From the NCBI GenBank assembly GCA_003342895.1, contig PTFA01000024.1, positions 7,252,580 through 7,316,579 on the forward strand: 64,000 bases of DNA. The letters are read 5' to 3'. The number at the start of each line of letters is the position of its first letter. Positions within the stretch are counted from its first letter, which is position 1. The notes beneath the pieces are model-generated. The model was not told the origin of the DNA and made no database searches. It saw only the letters and a list, made by a program, of their open reading frames with translations. The translations under genes and the position numbers were made by a program. The stretch comes from Casuarius casuarius (lineage: Eukaryota > Chordata > Aves > Casuariiformes > Casuariidae). Positions 39,601 through 54,600 of the stretch are shown here, piece by piece.

Positions 39601-42600
39601 TGCTTGTTTCTCAGGCTATTGTCCGAAAATTTCTCTCAGGATGGGACCTGAATACAGCTCGGTCATAATGAGGAACACACAAATGCTGAACACAGATGCA
39701 CACATCGTTCTTGTTGCTGTTTCCCAGTGAATTAGAACTGTTGTGATTAGCTTCTAATTTTTCTAAACAGACTACAGCCAGTTAAAGAAGTAAACAGCTT
39801 ACAATCTGCTCCTCAGTGCCAGGTGCTTCATAGGCTGAGCAGCCAAGCCATGCAGTGCAGTTCATGAAAACTATATGATCAGCCCAGACTGCCTAGATGT
39901 AAGACATAATAAAAAAGACAGGAAAGGAAGAGAAGGATGGAGTGATAAAGGAGGGGTTTTTGTCAAACTTCATGACAAAAAATAATGCCCAGACAAAAGA
40001 GTTACTCATGTTTTGTTGGGTTTCTCCCACACTTTGATTTGGGGACACAGCTGGAGGACACTTCTTCTGGGCGCCGCTAATGGATGTTTCTGTCAGAGTA
40101 GCATTAGCAAAGGCAGGTCCTGCTTATGGAGAGCTACACAGAGACGTAAGTCTGGGGGAAAGAAATAAAAAGAAAAAAAAAAAGAATATCTAATCTTTTT
40201 CAGGATGTCACACCTGATATCATCACATTCTTTTTCCACAGGGTGCTGTGCGTAGCCCTCGTTATCGCGGTCATCTGCTGGCTCATCTTTGACACAGCAA
40301 AACAGGGATCCCGCCAGCTGATCTCCTTTGGGGGCCTTGTGATGTATGTTCTCTTGATGTTTATCTTTTCCAAATATCCAGCCAGAGTGAGTATTTAGTC
40401 CTTTCTGGATCTTCTGCTTGATGTCTCCAAAACTGTTCTCCTTACCCTCACATGAGGCACATGGCCAAGTTCAGTGAGGGTAGCAGAAAGTCCAAGAACA
40501 TTAAAGTTTAAGCTTGCCAGAACCTAGACATGTTTCTTTTATGAGGAAAGCCGTTTCACTCTGAAGTCCCAGGGAGCATGCGTGGCCATACCAGTGGCTG
40601 GTTCTCCCTTCTTCAGGAGGCCGTTTCCCTTCATTTGTACCAGCCCCACTGCAAGCAGGGATGAGTTTGCTCCTGGAGCATTAGAGCAAGCTGAGGCAGG
40701 CTGCTCTGCATGTCCCAGCTCGTGGCGGGCTCACTGCTGCTCCCAGGTCTTCAGCGGCAACGATATCTGAGGATATCGTCGTCACACCAACACAAGTCAC
40801 ATGAAACTGGAGACCTGCTTCCCTCGTGAAGCTCTTCATTGAGCAACCCCTGCAAAGGTTTGACTGCCACTGCAAATGCAGCAGCTGAGACCAAGTGGGG
40901 GCCCCCACATTGCACTAACCCACTTCCACAGGCTTGTCAGTGCCCTTTAGTTTTCCAGCTATGATGTCCACCTTAATATGCTGGGACATTACAAAAAGGT
41001 GTACTTCTGATGATTCCCACCTCAGTTTTCACTCCTGTGTGTATGCCTAGCACACAGTGTGTGTCTTCATCGGTCATATAGTAATCCACTGCCCAGGTCA
41101 CCCAAGTTTCACCAATATTTTTTCCACACTCCTACATCTGTACTGAAGCTTTTCTTAGCCTAAAGAAAAGCAACACAAAAAATAACTCCACAGAGTTCCT
41201 CAGCATATGTTCCAACTAACCTTCAGCAGGGACGAGTGTCCTTTTTGCACACTGTGTGCTCTCCCATGGGTCCTCATTCGGCCTAATTGGCTTGTGTTAT
41301 TCAGATATTATCTGAATAAATTAGAGGGTGGTGTCTTAGCTCTTTGCCTTGTAAATAATCAGATTCAGTCTTCACAAGACAAAGATGTCTTCTGGGACAG
41401 AAGAGCAGGAATCTGCAGTGCAGTGAACTAGAGAGACTGGTCACAGGCAGCCACAGTTTTTCCCTACAACTATCTTGATATCACGTGAATCACAATATTG
41501 AACAGTAAGGCTGCTCTCAAGTATCCAAGCTGGTTAAAGCTGGGGAATATAGAAACAGAGTTGAAATTATCCAACCACACAATAACAGATGTAGCAGAAT
41601 CTCCTTACTCCCAGCCCAGATATGCAAGGAATCTCCATATACTGTTACTTTCACTGATGTTTTCAGTCTTCGGTTTAAAGAAGTAATGCTTTTCTGCTGC
41701 CCTCATATATATTGGTTTTATCTTTCAGCTGAGGCACAGGAAGGATTATCACTTTTCTTACTATGTCATTACTTGCAGCCCGTAATACCATAATGGTGAA
41801 ACGGGTGCATGCATATTTATACCTCACCAGACTCTCAACAGCTAGCTCAGATGGAGACATCCACACTGCAGACCCTGCAAATTAGGAGAATATGACTCAT
41901 ACTCCAAATCTCCTAAAGCCTGTTTTGGCAGCTGCTGCTATCCTGCAGCATAGTCAGACAAACCCCATATATTATTTTAACAAACATTCTAAAATACGTT
42001 ATTATTTAAATAACAAGTGGTTTCTCTGCTTTTATTTTTCTATCTGTCTAGGTTGCTTGGAGACCAGTATTTTCAGGAATAGGACTGCAATTTTTTCTTG
42101 GGCTTCTTATCCTGAGGACCAAAGTAGGGTTTGATGTATTTAACTGGCTAGGCATTCAGATCCAGGTAAGATACTAGACAGAAGTTTTGGTTTTTATATC
42201 ATTTTCTGTCTTGAGACTCTTACAGTAGGACATAAGAGTTAGGTAGTTCAAGGATCCATTTGGCCCTAAATGTTTACACCTCTTGAGGAAAGTTGGGTCC
42301 TCAGAAAGGTAAGACTGGATTCAGGTGGACAGTTATTTCTCTTTCTATCCAGTTAATACAGGATGCTGCAGGACAGGCTAAGAAGTAATGACCATAGCAA
42401 TCACTGTCTGTTAATGGCCTTATCTTCCTTGGGCTGAATTGATGTTTTGCACCACTGCAAACACAAAAAAGCTACTATGCCATGGCGCTCCTAGCAACTC
42501 TTAAACCTGGCCCAATTCTGAAACATTCCTGGAAGAAGCCTTATACACTGAAATGCCTTGGGATTTGGCATGTCATAACCCTTCAAACAGAGTAACCCAC

Positions 42601-45600
42601 TGGCCTCAGGGGCATTTTGTAGCTCTCATGAAGTATAATATGAAAAAGTAAATTCGCATATGGGTGGCAAAATCCATAGCTGGGACCAGGGTGACCTGCT
42701 CCTTGCAAGAGATCCCTCCAGAGCGGGGAGGGATCCAGCTGCAGGTGCCTCCACAAGCAGTCTGTGGGCACAGAGCTTTAAAAGAGCCAGAAGAGGATCA
42801 GAGAGTACTCACCAAAAGACATTCTGCCTCCTCGTGCCAGGAACACTACTCACACAACTGTTCCTCATAGTACAGATAATTAAGCTCACTTAAAACAAGA
42901 AAGTGCAGAACATAATGAGCCCATGGGGGAGGGAAGGCACAGGTTTGACATTGGGCTGCTAATCTGCCAGCAGCCTGAGTCAGCTGGGCTTCCACACCAG
43001 CTTCTCCATCCCCCTTTTCAGCTCAGGCCAAAGCTGGTCTGGTGTGCCCTTTTTCTAGCTCTGTGTGGTTTACAGCCACTCTTTTCCACAACTCATTACT
43101 TCAGCCATTAGATCTCCATTTTAAGCTATATCATTAATTGTACACATTGGCTTTAGGAGCAGAGAAATGCACCACAATATCAGGATTAAAAAAACAATTC
43201 CTTCTTTTAGGCTAGCTTTTGGCTACACTTTTCACAACTCGTTACTTTGGCTATTAGCTCTCTGTTTTTAAACTTTATCAATTATTGCATATATTTGCAT
43301 TAATGGGAGCGTAGAAATGCATCGCAGTTTCAGCATTTAAAAATAAATTCTTCTTTTCAGCTAGTTTTTGGCCCTTATCCTGCCAGGTGTCGCAGGTAAG
43401 CATGCCCTCTGCCCTTGCTGTTTACTTGCGTAGTCTGAAGCAATCTGCACTCTTCAAGAGCGGAGGAGAGGCCCCAGACTCAGCCAGATGTGGAGGCAAC
43501 TAAGTCTGGACCGTACGGAGCAGAAAGCTCTTCAGACCTCCCCAGAAGTCTCCGCAAAGCAACTGTTGGAGCCTAATCTGGCAGCGACCCACAGCTCATG
43601 ACTAACTCATTTTGCTTTCTGCCTCTAGACTTTTCTGGAGTATGCTGATGCAGGCGCTAAGTTTGTGTTTGGTGAGAAGTATACAGACCATTTCTTTGCT
43701 TTTAAGGTAAGGCAGCTTTTATATATGCTATACACATGGCAGATAGACAAATGCAAAGGAACAGTTTTGTTGGAAAGCACATTCCTTATATGAGTTGTGA
43801 TACCAGCACAGCCACCAGAGAAGTCAGCCAAGAGTCAATCTCTTCCTTGTTATGAGAAGAAAATTTGGGAACACCACATAAAACTCTATTCATTGCCATA
43901 CACTGAGTTAGGTCACACTTGTTTAGCTTAATTGTGGCAACATCTTTTACAAGATGACAGGACTTTCGGACACATTTTTGCAAGGAATGGGTTAAAATGC
44001 CCTCACTTGGTCACCGAAACAAATATTATCTCCAGCCTACCTCTCCCACCTCTCAACAGGTAAAGATCCTATGCTATGCCATCCTAACCTGAAGCTGTGG
44101 TGCAAACCACTGCATCACAAATATTGCCCCCATAGAAGCAGATTGCTTAAGCGTATACTTACACTTACATGTATAAGCTACCAACGCATAAGTTGGAAGA
44201 ATTACACTGAGTAATACTTGGCATTAATGAAATCCCAGGGAGATTCCCCTGCTCTCCTACGAGAGAACTTGTTGAGAAAGAGCTGGAATACAACTTACTG
44301 CGCTCTCTAACCTGCACCAGCGTCCCATCTGCTTTTGTAGCCACGCACAGGCCATGCCTTACTACCTGCTTAGGCTGAAATCAAGCACATATAAAGAAAA
44401 ACAAAAACAAAAAACCCACAACGCAGACCCAAAAAAGCATCAGGAATCTGAGTCCATTATTCTGGTAGTTCAGTCACCTGATTCTGCAGATTTACACACA
44501 TTATAGTTAGAACAATTCAGAGAAAAAAGTAAAGAGAATTTCATCAAGAAATAGAAATTACATTTTAATCGCAGTATCTTTAACTACAAAGCATTTTATT
44601 TTACTTTCCAGTCACCTCTCACTCTTACTCTGTTCAGCACTCAAATCACAATTTGCATTCATGATTAAATATTCTGGGGGTGAAATGGTTCAGCTCTTCC
44701 CCAAAAGAGCTTCCTCTGTTTTTTGCACAGGTCATCATGAATATGATTTTTCAGGGTGGTTTTTTTTAATGCTTCTGTCATGATGCAAAATATTTTGCTG
44801 ACTGAAGCCCAACCTAAGACTGGATTGGCAGGAGTCTGCCTCTGTGCGTGCACTCCTCCATCACTCTTGCTCTATGGGATAAGCCAGCAAGAGACACCCA
44901 TGGAATTTCTAAAGAAAGGTAACAGGCGCAAGCAGAGCATTTTCACACTGAAGAGCAAGAAAGCAAAAATCATGAGTTTATTTTCAGAATTGCACATGCC
45001 TTGGGATAGAAACGTACACACTAAACAGAGTGGGAAGCAAGTGCAGAGCAGTCCCAAAACCTTCGCCATCTTCTCCTTCTGTATTTCTCTTCCTACGACC
45101 TAAGCAAGCGACAGCCAGCCTAGTATCTCTTGAAACATTTGCCAGGTATTTGGACACTCAGACAGTCAAAAGTGCTTTTTGAAACTTTAACATATTTTAT
45201 CATGTCGGCATACAGTGGTGAGCTGCCCAAGTCCCACCCCGTGATATTTCAAACCACCTTCCAAAAAACCACCACACTCCAGCGCAGGCCAGCTCTGGAG
45301 AGGGAGCAGAGAAGTGAGGAGCGTCCCTTGTGGAAAGCGGCCCATGCCCCAGGCATGCCCCTTGGCAGCACCACCCTCGTTTCCCACCAGCGCAGAGGCA
45401 CCCAGTGAGAGGCCTGCTCCCGATGTGCGCCCGTCGGGCAGTCTGCCCAGCTCCACTACACTCATTGATCGGGTCTGTGAGAACACAGTCCTGGAAGCCC
45501 TGATTAGTCATGTAAATATATGCATTGACATGCAGGAGCTGGGTTGTTTTAAATGCAGATCTCCATATGCAGATGCAGAGTTTTAGGGTTCTGGAACAAG

Positions 45601-48600
45601 AACCACTTGCCCATGTGGTTAAGCTAACGCACACTGTTTTGCTGTAAAAACAGATGCTTAAAACTATCAGAGATACCATCTTGGCTCCGCTACCAACTCC
45701 AGAGAGTGAGAAGATCACACAGAAATTTCCCTTAACTTGAGCAAACCCATATAGTCAGAAGATAACTCTCAGTATGGAGTCTTCTACCCTGTTTACTATG
45801 AAAGGCAGGTTTACTGCGAGCAAGCAGGGTGTTAGATTTCTATTGTATCAGCAGCTTGCTTTCTGTGCTGGGAGGAATACAACTCCCTGGAGAGGGTCTT
45901 GCTTTGAAGGTGAGGCTTTAGGAGCGTCTGAAGCCAGGATGTGCCTTAGATAGCAGCAGCAACTGCTTCTCCTTTAAAGGACTGTAAGGAAAAAGCTGAG
46001 CCTCGAGTCACAAATGGGAAAGGGGTTGTGAGCAGTCAACTTCAGCTCCCTGCTGCACACGTATCATAGGCAGCAAGTATGATCCAGAAAGGGGCTCTTT
46101 AGTACAGCCAAACTATATTGCTTCCCAGCAGAACTCAAAGCATGAAAACGTGGCTGATCAGAAACACCAAGTGAAGGCCTAAAGACCAGAGTTTGTTTTC
46201 TTAAAGGCTGTTATTATTGGAGTAATTTTAAACAACTAATTTTAAAGTGCTCCCTGATATCAATATGCTTTTCCATTTAAATGTTATGAGATTTTCTGGC
46301 ATGCTCATTCAGCATATTCATCAGTTAAAGCTTGAGGTAAAAGCTAAAGGGTATGTAGTAGGTAAGAGATGTATGTATTGGAGACTAGATTCCTGCACAT
46401 GTGCATCTGCAGAGAGAAATATAATTCTGACAGCTTAACCATGCAGATAAAATTATACCGGAGAACCTGCCCACACTTCATTTATGGGAACATGCTAGCC
46501 CATTCCTTTTACATTTCTATTTACAATTTTCTGAGGGAAAAATTCTTCTTTCATCTGTGTCTGCCTACAAGCTGTACCTGTGCGTAAATCTTAATTAAAC
46601 TGATTTTTTTTTTTTTTAAATGATGGAAGGAAGTTTAAGGAAAATATTTTTCATCCTCTGTTCAGAGTACCCATATCTTTGAGGTGGAATCCTGGGCTCA
46701 GAGAATAATGGCACTACTGCAGAAAGAGGGAGCTGGGAGTCCACAAGAGAGAAGATAGATTTTTAGGAGTTTTTTTTCCCCCCCGAAAGGAATTTCAACC
46801 AGTGCATTATTTATTTTCACATGCACTTCACTTAACTTACCCAACGAAGGAAATTGCCCATTGAGGCTGATATCCTACCATTACCTTCCCTGCTGTGCAC
46901 AGATATTTCTGCGCATACAACGTACCCAACAGCCCCACAAATACAGAGGGAAGGTGTTCTCAGACGTCTTGGATCATCCACATGCCACCTTTTCCCATAA
47001 CCGTCCTGCCTCCCAAACCCCTAGGAGATGCCTCCTCAAACACAGTGGTTTACACCGTGTTCCCCTCCCCAAACCCACAGCCCCAGCTCCAGCAAGGGGG
47101 GCTCTGGCTCCTCCCACCCTCCCCAAATCCTGCTTCCAGTGAGGATTTCACCATACGCCTGCACCCAGAGCAGGGCTGCTCTGGGGCCACCCTGGGGTTT
47201 TCCCCTCCCTCCCCCTGCCCCACGCACACCTCTGCTGTCAAGGTACATAGGCAGACTCCCAGCACAGACCCTGCTGCCCAGGCCTGAGGCTGACATGCCT
47301 GGGGAGGGAGCACTACCACCAACGCTTCTTAACCCCTGCCATCCATTTCCCTCATTTTGGCACCGGGAAGGAGGGAAAGGGGAGACTGGTGTCCATTATG
47401 CTTATTTTTAGAGCAAAAATTTGCCAGTATTTCTCCCCCCCTCCCCCCTTTCTTTTTAATTATATCCCAGATGAAAGCTAGCCTGGACACGACAGATGAC
47501 CTCAGTGATTATTTACGTATTAACTAGTAGCTACTCTTTTGCTGATGAAGACATAACATAGTAGGTACCACATTAGATAGTTGGGAACAGAGGCAGGAGG
47601 GTCTACACATGAAATAGCCCCCTACCTCTTTATGCAGTCAACATACAAATTATCACAACCGGAAAACAAACTCCCTGTTTTGTAAAACCAGAAGCTACAC
47701 CCAGAACTGCCTGCAGCTGCAAAATGCAAAAGCATGTTTTAAAGCTAATCCAAGTTATTTTCAGAGGAACGTGCACAAGCAGCAAGGCAGAGGGTGCTGG
47801 CTGTCACCTGCCCTAGCCAGAACACTGTTTCCTCCCTCCTTCAGCTAAAAAGGAGTCACGGGAACACTTGGGAGCTCTTGTCATCCATTTGGAGTGAAAG
47901 GCAGGAGGATACTTGCCTGGGTTTTTTTTACCATCTGCCACACAGCTTACCCTTGCCTGTCTCACTCCCTGCCCCTTCAGCTCCTTTTACCTTTACACGT
48001 TGCAGCATCCTAAATTCAGGCAGAGGCTGGGATCAGCAAGACGCCGGCATTCCTGTATAACCAGCCCACGTACAGGAACGCGGGGAAAATTTAGCAGGGG
48101 AGAAAGGTGCTGGTGTTACTGTTTTCTTCTGACACTGCCCAGCAAATCACAGCTACGGGATCCCACGAGCATCCCAGAGACCATTGCTAAAAAGATCAGA
48201 GAATCCAAGCAGAGAAAGCAGAGCCAGGTTAACTTCTCGAAGGGCACAAGGAGCTCCGCGAGCAGCATTCACTTTCTGGGGAAAGGCTCTGACCACCTCA
48301 ACTGAGTTTCCAGGCCCTTATCAGAATTGGTTATTGTACTAACCCTCCTCTGGAAGTGAGCAGCTTTCATTCACCGAGAAGTAGCAATGCATTTGATTTT
48401 TTACATACTGTTTTTCACCCCATTCATTAATTTTATGATGTATTATGCCCTCAGCTGAACATGTATAAAAGCTTTCTAACATCAGTTGTACTGTTTTAAA
48501 CATAACTGAACTGTCTGCCTTATTTTGGACCTTCCTGGGGGAATTTTTTCCTGTTACATATAGCATAGAAATGGTGAGCTCCTGTGTGTTTAACATATCT

Positions 48601-51600
48601 GTGAGCCAACTGATGCTAGTTTTATTCAGTATGAGAAACACAGCCAATAGTCTGTTAGTTGTTAGCAGGTCATGCCTGCGTTACTTAAACCATGATTCTT
48701 TTGAATCATATGTTTAAAAAAAGCATTTTTCCTTCAGTCTCCACTGCCATTAAGTATATCCCTGTGGATTTGTTTTTAAACACATGGTATCCATGCTTAC
48801 AGTTACAGAGCTCTTGAAAACTCAGCACTGGCATTATAATTGGTGGTAAAAGTAGTGCAGAATAATGAAGCAAAGAGGATTTTGATACAGTGCGTTATTA
48901 AAATGCAGCTACACAGTAAGAGCTTTCCAAGGAAGCTGCCCTCAATTCACTGAAATCAAGTCAGCTACAACCCCAGTCAAAGTCTCTTCATCTTCTGAAG
49001 AATTTCTATCCGAAAGCTTATACAGCAGTCTAAACCAAAGTTTTTATTTTTATTTTTTTTAAACAAAGACACAGAGAAGTTCAGTTCTGAATTCTATACC
49101 ACAGTCCCATCATATGTATTTCAGCTGATGGTTTTCAAGGTCTGCAGGTGTGGAGACCCAGATTTTTGTAGATGCCAATGCATGCCTGTAAACTTTTGAG
49201 CCAATTAAAGTGTGGCTATAAATAAATGCTTATGTTAAAACAAACTGTTTCAAAACTATCACAGCCCTGTCAAAAAACTAGCCAGGCACCTGAAAAATTA
49301 TGCATTGTAACACAACAGCTATACACAGCAAGCCTAGATTGCTAAAAGTTTTATAGCATAAGGATGCAAGCTAAATGAGTGGTTTTCAAGATCTTGAAGT
49401 ATATCTGAAAAAAACTTGAGCCTCTTTTTTAAAAAGTAAATGGCCTACAAAAAGGAAAACCACTCTGGAATTGTTAATGATTTTGTGTTTTCAAATCAGG
49501 TCCTGCCGATCGTAGTTTTCTTCAGCACAGTCATGTCTGTGCTCTACCACGTTGGCTTCATGCAGTGGCTCATTGGAAAGGTACTGAACTTTTGCCAGCA
49601 CATTTTCTTTTGCCTGGTGCTGAGCACCTATTGAACACATACGCTCAAACTATAGCATTATCCCCAAGGAGCTTGGCCAGGGCCAGATATATTAACCTGG
49701 AAATACCTTTAAATGTTACCACTCCGAAATCTTTAATGACATCACCTAGGACACTTTCCTTCCCCCAGACTGGTCTCATTCTCAATTTTACACTAATTGT
49801 TAGCTTTGCCTGGCTAGCTTTATCATGCCTTAGATACCATACTTCTGAGTTTTCCTTCCCCGCCTCCCAAATGCAAGCTTACAGTTACAGCACAGCCAGT
49901 AGATTGCTGCCTACTACTAAGTACTGCAAGAGTAATTACATATTGCATATACCTTTCTGTCACAGATCCCTTGAGGATGCATCTCTGAATGCTTTTAGCT
50001 GCAGAGACCGGTTTCTCTCTTTGCACTTTGAATGAGCACTAGTGCTGCTAGGTCCCAGGTCCAGCACTAGCTCAACAAGCTCATGTCCAAACACACCTTC
50101 TTGCATGGTGGTAGTTAAAGCTTATTTGAACTTACCCTGAAAAAGCCTTTTGTGCTTGTCATTCCCAGGATTGTTAATATAAGCACCACAAACCTCACCT
50201 AGCTGAAATAGTGTGTTAGAGTTAATACAAGTCATTTTTAGCTTTAATCTAAATTCCACATTTTTTCCCTTCATATGATCAAAGTCCCTTTGGACTGGTA
50301 TATATCTAAAAGACATGCCAAAATATCTGCTTCAGTTAACTTAGTTTGACAAGTCAGTTTCCAGGCCAAAGGCACGAACAGCCTAGAGCCCTTCAGCATT
50401 ATACTTGCAATTCTGCTGAAGTATTCCTCCCCTGGCTCACTTCAACATGCTACTNCTAAATGAATTCACCATATCTTGAAATAATTAGCTCGTGATATAT
50501 TGTAAGTTTGTCTCAAAACTCTTATGTTACATGATTAATTCAAAAAGGATACGGATTAGGCAGACCAACTTTTTTCCTCTTTTAATCATTTTAGGTTGGC
50601 TGGATAATGCAAATTTTCATGGGGACAACTCCTGTCGAGTCTCTAGTAGCTGCTGGTAACATATTTGTGGGACAGGTGAGTTAGAGCATGGAAAACCATG
50701 GATTACTAACACAGGATTAGTGAATACCAAAAAATGAAGTATTGCTGTTCAGTGAGTATCTGTGTATAACAAAATAATCACTTCATGCAAAGTTAGGACT
50801 CCTGGACACAGCTGGTTTCCAGGAAGCCAGAACTGCATTAAGTTTGTGTGTCAGCAATGACACACGAGTTGGCATGTTCTGGGAACCTCACATGCTCAAA
50901 AAGGAAACCTGAGCACAAACTTGGATGATAGATCTCCCTTAAAACAAAGAGCGCACGAGAACGCCCCATTATTAGAAGAAACCGAAGGTTTATTAGGAAA
51001 TTCTTTGTCTTTTTTACTTCCAGACAGAGTCTCCTCTCCTGGTACGGCCCTACTTACCATACGTCACCAAATCTGAACTCCATGCAGTCATGACAGCAGG
51101 ATTCTCAACTATTGCTGGAAGTGTCTTAGGAGCATATATTTCTTTTGGGGTAAGACCAGGAAGGAAAACTGAAAAAAATACAGTGTTTATCTGAAATCAT
51201 GCAAGTATAAAAGCCCAACAAGAATGCTTTGGAAGTATATCTCTGTAATCCCCATGCTTTTTCTAAAGAATTAACCACACATGTCTATCCCAACTGTAGA
51301 AAAAGACACCAAGATCTGACTTGCAACCCTTAAGTAACACGAACTTCCACCTATGTAATACGGACAGTCTACCCATCCTAGCTGAAAAGGAGCAACCGAC
51401 TCACACTTATTCCTACAGTCTGGATGAACGGACGTGTGGAATATGCTAACTGACCAACTCTCCCACTCCTGTGGCAGTGATCTAGATAAAGCACCTCAGG
51501 AACTGCTATTACTCTCATGAGTCTAAGGAGTCTGCTCATGAGGGAGCTTCTAGCAATGCTGTACACAGGTCATAAGCGGCTCCTGTGCCAAGGAGCTGGC

Positions 51601-54600
51601 AGCACAGATCTAGACAGAAAAACAGGCATGAAGAAGTGATTTATAACCAAAGTCATCAGGGCACAGTTGACAAATGTATTAATTCCGTATTTGTATAAAT
51701 ACAGCTGAGAGGCAGAAGCAAGAAGGGAGGGAATTAACTAAAAGACCAAGGGAGTAGGAGAAGGAAGTGATGGACAGAGATGCTGCAGAAGTTAGCAAAG
51801 GATGAATTTAGGGAAATTTATGAAAGGGATAAAAGGGGAGTGCCAGACCATGTTAAAAAAAGGCAGGGGGAGTTTACAATTTCAAGGGACAAAAAACAAG
51901 GTACTGTCATCATGGGCATACAGGGGGTCTTAAGGAGCAGACACTGGCTCTCACTCAAGAAACTCTGCTATTGTTACACTGTGCTGTCCTCCACAGACCT
52001 GTGGTTTTTTTTTTATAAATACCCATACTTTTCACAACTTAGCTAACTGGAGACAGGAAGAAAAAAAAAAGACTTCTCCTACATTGCTCATTCTATTCTT
52101 TCCCTTATGAGCAACACAATCCTTTTAATTGCCCCCACTGTACAAAAAAAATCATTCAAGCATCTAATGATTTTAATTGCTTTTGTTTGTGTTTGCTCAT
52201 GATAAGATTATCAAAGCCTATTTTCTGTCACCTGGATTTCTAGGTTTCTGCCTCCCACCTACTGACTGCTTCTGTCATGTCAGCACCAGCATCGTTAGCC
52301 ACCTCCAAACTATTCTGGCCTGAAACTGAAAAGCCCAGAGTAACTCTGAGGAGTGACCTGAAAATGGCAAAAAGGTAATTTGATCTAGGCTCTACTTATT
52401 AGTAAAACTCATGCAGAAATCAGACTGGAAAAAGTAACCCGTCACACGTAACATCAAGAGGCCCTACATGGTAGATTTGCAGGCAATGAATTAGTTACAC
52501 GCCACTATATCTCAAATAAGTAGTTTCTGAATTCAGGTGCAGTACATCCCACTTCAGCTGCACGGGGTAGTGTTACCCAGTGGAACAGGCAGAGAACAGC
52601 AAAAGGCTTGGGCCATGCAATAAACTCTCCCCGGGAAGAGGGAAATGCCTGCCCAAGGTGAGCCACCAGGAGATTTTCCCGTTTGCTCGGTTGCTGTCTT
52701 TGCAAAGCTCCTATCAATGGAGGTGAAAGCAAAGGTGGATCAGTCATCTTAGTGACAGCAGCAGAGAACTCGTTGTCCATCTGTGGGGAGACTCGCTCCA
52801 CTTTAAAGATGATAAGCAGAGCAGGAAGGTTTCCAAGGACCTGCACCTCATCAGCCTGGATCGCTCTGCACGGGGGCCGATGGCAGTGGCAGCTCACCCC
52901 ATCCCAGTGATGCCACAGGCAGTCACAGTGCTAGGACCCAAGCCAGAGCCTTATGCTAGCTTTGGCCAGCAAAAGCACTGGATGCTCTGGCACGTCCAGG
53001 AACTGACCCCAACCATGCCAAAGTTCCTCCTCAAGGCTCCAAAAATACATCTCTTGCTGGCTCCTGAGAGGAGCCAGGGTAGAAACATTCCACCTGATCA
53101 TTCTCCCTAGGAGGGCCCAGACAGCTTCAGCTGTTAGTTTCTAATCAAGTCTGCATAACTGTTATTGTACCTTGAACCAAAAGATTTTTCACACTCCAAT
53201 TCTGTTTTCACTGACCAAGTGAATCAAATAACCTACTGGAAGCTGCCAGTCAAGGTGCCTCCGCCTCCATCCCGCTGGTGGCCAACATCGCAGTAAACCT
53301 GATCGCCTTCCTCGCTCTGCTGGCTTTCGTTGACTCAGCCCTCTCCTGGGTAGGGAATCTGTTCGACTACCCGCAGCTGAACTTTGAGGTATGGTCCTCC
53401 GGTCCTTCACACGGCTTACATGCATTTGTACAGGTCTCTTCTTCAAATTAATTGCCTAGGTGGCTAGGGCTTTTTTAAGCAATCTAAAAAAAAGTATATT
53501 TTTATACACGTTCTTGAAAGTGTCTTTACAGCTGAAAGGAAAAACAGTTGCCATGCAAGTATTTCTGTATCCATCAGTCCATCTGCAGCTTCCCTCTGGG
53601 GTGTTCCTGTTACTAGCAGAGCAAGTATATCAAGTATTGTTTGCTAATACCTGCCTCCACTGACCTGGCAAGGCAGCAGGTCTGTTTACACACACCTGCC
53701 AGGCCATTAACATCCCATTCAGCTGAACACCAAAGTGCAGCTTTAACTTCAGATCACCCCATCAAGTCCTTAACACTCACTAGATCACCCAGGGAAGGAC
53801 AATGCCACAAGCCAGGGCTTGCCCAAATTCAGGGCTTACTCAGTACCACTTAGTTCCCAGCACATTGGAACTGGGAAACTGCATCCCAATCACTCAGCTG
53901 AACAAACAGGTTTTAAACGTGGCTTGTCCTTTGTCCTGGGTCAACACATCATTTTTGACAAGGTGGAACACTCTCAGTTCAAAGAGCTTAAACCTTTTGT
54001 TTTGCAAACTCCTGATACAGGCATAGTGTGAACACAGATACAATACCGAGATCCGGGTGCTGGAGAAGTGGGTAGGCACTGCTAGCACACACAGCATCAG
54101 CAATATTAAGATATTGCCTTATCAGCTTCCAGAGATTATTCCACTGCACAGACATCCCCAGAGGAAGGAAGGCACATGCATACTTCAGTCACACTACTGC
54201 AACAGCTTAGTAGCAGGACTGGAACCAACAACCTACAAGGAGACAAGACTCACAAACATAATACAGTCAGCCATCACTCCTGAGAGATACTGACCCCTAG
54301 TTTGTTTTTTTTTTTTTGGGGGGGGGGGGTGCGGGTAGAGGAGCCATATACAGATAGTCGCTGCTTAAATACCTCAGGTGGATTCACTGAAGACAATCTA
54401 ACCAAGCCCTTTCACTGCTGGAGCTATTTTATCTCTTATATAAAAATAAGCTCTTCTGGGATATGGGATTTTTTACTTGCTGAAAAGTTTTTATGCTAGG
54501 ACAAAAGGGTACAGCTTTAATTATATCAGATGCACAGCTTTTATGCAGAGACAAGCCCTTTGTTTGCACCAGTTGGAGTCCAATAACCCAATAATTAGAG

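Noticed and set aside
45200..45718. 172-codon minus-strand open frame in intron 8
   Set aside because: It lies in a GC-richer block where stops are rare on several frames at once. No family match was recognised and no splice context supports an exon.
46861..47411. Overlapping proline/serine-rich frames on both strands
   Set aside because: Open on several frames because the DNA is C-rich. Typical composition artefact.
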